Below, in pieces: positions 60,931-64,000 of a stretch of DNA of 64,000 nucleotides. Origin of the DNA: Phialocephala subalpina (lineage: Eukaryota > Ascomycota > Leotiomycetes > Helotiales > Mollisiaceae); assembly GCA_900073065.1 (NCBI GenBank), contig FJOG01000001.1:1954439-2018438 (forward strand). The letters run 5' to 3'. The notes beneath the pieces are model-generated. The model did no database searches, had not been told where the DNA came from, and saw only the letters and a program-made list of their open reading frames with translations. Positions within the stretch are counted from its first letter, which is position 1; each line of letters starts with the position of its first letter. The position numbers and the translations under genes were made by a program.

Positions 60931-63152
60931 TTATCTAGCAACGTTGGCGAGAAATGCATCGGCTGGAAGCTTGTCCTATTAATCGTTAGCATAAAGTCAA
61001 GTCGTGAATTATGAGTGTAGAACGTACCTTGTTCGCAGTGAACGCAGCAAAAGCCTTCTCAAGATCCCAGCCAGTTTCCGACAGGCACAGAGCTGCATAG
61101 TTGAGAGTCATGCCGGTCTTCTCCATCAATTGCATAGCCATGGCCTCCTGCTTTTGTTGTTCTGGCATGGCCATTTGGACATGTTGTTGAGGTGGTGTTT
61201 GATGCATGGCAGCGGGTTGAGGTTGTGCGAGGGGGCCCCAAGCTCGAAGAGCCAGCATATCACTGATGACTCTGATGGGTTGGAAGCCTGGAATACCGGG
61301 GCCAAGGATGATGGTGCGGGAGAACGAGCGCATTGGCTTATCAGCGGCAGTGGTGTTCCCCTCTTCAAATTCGCCATGGATGGTGATGATGAGTCCGTCG
61401 ACGCCACGGGCACTTTGGCCAGACGGGTCGGGAAGACCTGGTAGGGAGTGACATTCGATGATGTATTTGTCGGTCTGGGAGAGATCAGGGTGGTGGGTTG
61501 CAGGCAAGGAAGTCCAAAGACCCTTGATGGCCTCGACGCCTTTGAAAGATCGGTTTAAGCGGGTGCCTGGATGTGTGATTCTGACGAGATTGCGGGAGTT
61601 CTTCATGTAGTCTGCCCATGGTGGAATTGGCTTGCTGTTCTGGTGGTTTCGTGGCGTACTCGTGTTGATGGACAGAGAGAAAGTCGTATTAGAGTCGTAG
61701 AATGTCGTAAGGAGTGATGATCGATCGTTGTCGTATAAAGGCAGAAGTTGTCTGACGAAATTCTCTCCGACTTGACCAACATCTCTGAAATCAGGACCAG
61801 CGATCGGAAGTGGTGATGCGGCGGCCTCGGCCTTTGCCTTGAGTTCAGCAAGTTGTTCGGGACTTCTGACTTGTACGTTGTTTAAGAGCATGAGATTTGG
61901 GTATCGCTTCAGGAACTCGTCCTTGAGTGTTGCTAGTTGTGCTTCGATTGGGTTGCCGCTCAGTACAAGGTTCTCGAGGAGGCGCAACTTGTAACGCCAG
62001 GCGTCGAGGGACTTCATATCGGCGAGGTTGTTTCCGGAGAGGTCGACGTTCTGGAGATCCGGAAAGGTTTGGGCGAGGATGTTGGCATCTCCAACATTGG
62101 CGAGACTATTGTTTGCGAGCGTGACGCTGACGATGGCTTCCTTCTTCTCAGCTCTGGTCTTGAAGAGTCCATCACAAACTATCATCAGACCTTGAAAGAC
62201 CTTGGTGGGGTTTGTCGTTTCCTGGAAGCATTCCGCTAGACCAGGATCCGCTACAATCGACGATAGATTCAAGAGCTTGAGGTCTGGGTTGTATCGCGCA
62301 GCAAGAACCTGTCGGAATCTGTCCTTCAATGCTAGTGCCGCTGCCGATGGCTCCTTCTTTTGCTCCACAGACTCTCCTGTCTTTCCTGAAGGTGAGCCGA
62401 AGGATTTGATAGACAAAACAGATCCAGCGAACGTAAATCCGTCAAGCTTCTGAAGTGTTGCGATGTCCTCCGGGCTGGCTGTGATTATGACCTTGTCACC
62501 CCTCAATGATGACTATTTCGATGTTAGCAAGGTTTCGTACCTTGAAATCGATCGCGGATCACGTTGTGGTATACTTTATGTCGATCCTCGACTCGGTGTT
62601 GGGTGGTGTAAGAACACGAGTATGATGAGATGGCGACGGTGCGATAACCTCGTGACCCCACGATCAAAGCATGAGACATACCTTCTTGATCTTCACAGTT
62701 CTATTCGACTTGGCGTCCATTCCGCTAGCTTTTCGTTCCAGGAATGCCAGGAGGGCTTCAACTCCGCGGTCGGGGTTGCTGGCGGCTTTGCTCGAACTGA
62801 GTCCTTCGACTTGCAGACTGTTTCCTGTAGTGGTGATTCGAGACTCCAAGACGTTCGCCTGTCCTCTTCCGATCCCACGCATGATAGCCTGCTTGGCTCT
62901 AGCAGTCGCGATGCTTCCTCCACGCGCAGGGCCAGAATTTGTGCGACCGGTGCCCGCAGGCCTCGACGGCTCCATTCTACCCTTTGCCGATCTTCGCTTT
63001 TCACCTGCTGTAGCAGGATCCATGTCCAGGTCTCCATCTCTGTCGACTCGGACCGGTCCACCCGCGCGTCGCTTTTGAATGCCACCACGACCTCTGCTGC
63101 TTCGGATGTTGGGCGAGTCACCTCGTGGGGCTCGCGGTGCACTTTGCAACAT
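60931..63152 (-). CDS. MEX67: mRNA export receptor Mex67 (NXF1/TAP family)
   Basis: Carries mRNPs through nuclear pores with Mtr2. Minus-strand exons 62682-63152, 61028-62512 and 60931-60975 give 666 residues. Parts in order: Arg/Gly-rich N-terminus (about 1-115), an RNP-like first domain (KSSLRGDKVIITASPEDIAT), a leucine-rich repeat block at about 280-370 (VSVTLANNSLANVGD, LQNVDLSGNNLADMKSL, LLENLVLSGNPIEAQ), an NTF2-like domain at about 400-580 (GQVGENFVRQLLPLYDNDRS ... SFSRTIILGPGIPG) that pairs with Mtr2, and a C-terminal UBA-like TAP-C domain (LMEKTGMTLNYAALCLSETG, WDLEKAFAAFTANKDKLPAD) that binds FG nucleoporins. The last 15 codons lie in a separate exon. The first intron is 169 nt. Confidence 0.95.
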
Positions 63153-63972
63153 CTTGTCGTATTCGTAGCTTCGGAGAGGATTTGGCGATATGTTTTTGGG
63201 TGTCGTCGAGATCTAGGCTCGGCGGGGTAGGTTGTGTGCGATCAGATCATTCGAGATGACGATGTATCGCAGATATTTGGTGGTATTTGTTGAAAGAGCG
63301 GTCGCAAGAGTGTTCGCAATTGATTCGAAAGACACAAAGAAGATCCGGAATTGAAAAGAACAAGGGAGTGGTGTTTTGAGTCGGAGAGGTGGGTGTGGAA
63401 AGGAAGAGCAAAGATAGTGCGACAAAAGACGAAGGTTGCAGGCAAGGCTGACGAGCTAAGAAAACGCCTAGCGCGATCGGGATTGAGTCACAAAGGCGGC
63501 ACGTGACACATTCGCATCTTCACTAAATCTGCCTCGTGAATAATGTGTCAAACAAATTCTAGGATTGGCGCAGATATTACTCAATGGTCCTGGACGAAAA
63601 TGTGACTGGATGTAAATTATTTACAAATTTCTAGGTTACCTATTCTTGAAACTGTCCCGAGGCTGAGAGCCCTCGCTCGCGAAGCCCGCTTTGATTCGTG
63701 TACCTGCAGGAGCCGACTTCAAGCATCAAAGCCAGCTGTCCTCAAGAGAATTAATTATCTTCGCACACCAAACAGCAGAACTCTTCGGCGCAAAGAGATT
63801 TCCTGTCGTCTTTTGCATCTTCGATTCTTTTTCTTTCATTTCCAAGTCAATTGATCACAATTCCTTCTGATTTATGCATCTTTAAAGAGCCATTTCAACC
63901 ACTGCCGCAAGGCTCAGCTCCAGCGACTTCATAGTAACACGGTACCGCGTATACATCGACTGAACAGCAATC
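63153..63972. promoter_or_regulatory. divergent MEX67/right-edge gene promoter region
   Basis: 820 bp between the MEX67 start and an ATG near the right edge. The right half is C/T-rich, as in fungal leaders. Confidence 0.35.
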
Positions 63973-64000
63973 ATGCGTGCGAAATCTCGCTTTACGCGGC
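63973..64000 (+). CDS. possible start of a gene cut by the window edge
   Basis: An ATG with A at -3 follows a C/T-rich leader and a CAGCAATC context. Only nine codons (MRAKSRFTR) are in the window, with a basic character. No family can be assigned. Confidence 0.35.

Overview
The window is nuclear DNA from a filamentous ascomycete (Pezizomycotina). Genes carry one to seven short introns (mostly 45-70 nt) with GT...AG ends and CTAAC/CTAAT-like branch sites, and many are fungal-specific families (Aim6, HET-domain, serine-rich cupredoxin, Mn-type CDF). The mix looks most like Leotiomycetes, but that placement is inference. Many genes are invisible as single open frames, so I rebuilt them by joining exons whose reading phases fit; joins are stated in each entry.

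Layout. 0-1.75 kb: almost empty, perhaps the 3' tail of a gene entering from the left. 1.75-15.6 kb: dense housekeeping block: proteasome beta-6 PRE7 (-), PI4-kinase STT4 (+), a SAM methyltransferase (+), LSM6 (-), a Rad60/Esc2-type SUMO-like protein (+) and a DxxxD (Mn-type) cation diffusion facilitator (+). 15.6-18.5 kb: gene-poor leader. 18.5-30 kb: a 919-residue low-complexity protein (+), lumazine synthase RIB4 (-), a DUF3074/START-like protein (+), a THOC5-like protein (+), a secreted/membrane serine-rich cupredoxin protein (+), an orphan exon, and GAR transformylase ADE8 (-). 30-33.6 kb is empty, followed by a small conserved-looking Ser/Thr/Pro protein.

34-47 kb is an accessory, decaying region: a small SRPBCC protein hidden in four exons, one apparently intact BTB gene flanked by two broken BTB relatives, and a frameshifted HET-domain gene. 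47.7-58.4 kb returns to ordinary genes: an RGG protein (-), an Aim6-type PLC-like hydrolase (-), the mitotic checkpoint Rab-GAP BUB2 (-) and a SulP sulfate permease with STAS domain (+). 58.4-60.9 kb holds a diverged tandem repeat, then the mRNA export receptor MEX67 (-), with a probable new gene starting at the right edge.

Functional themes are housekeeping: RNA processing and export (LSM6, THOC5-like, MEX67), phosphoinositide signalling, proteolysis, purine and riboflavin synthesis, ion transport. There is no biosynthetic cluster, CRISPR array or clear transposon. The most unusual signals are two introns in unrelated genes (ADE8 and the HET relic) that share a hairpin and a near-identical motif, like introner-type mobile introns, and the decaying BTB/HET neighbourhood.
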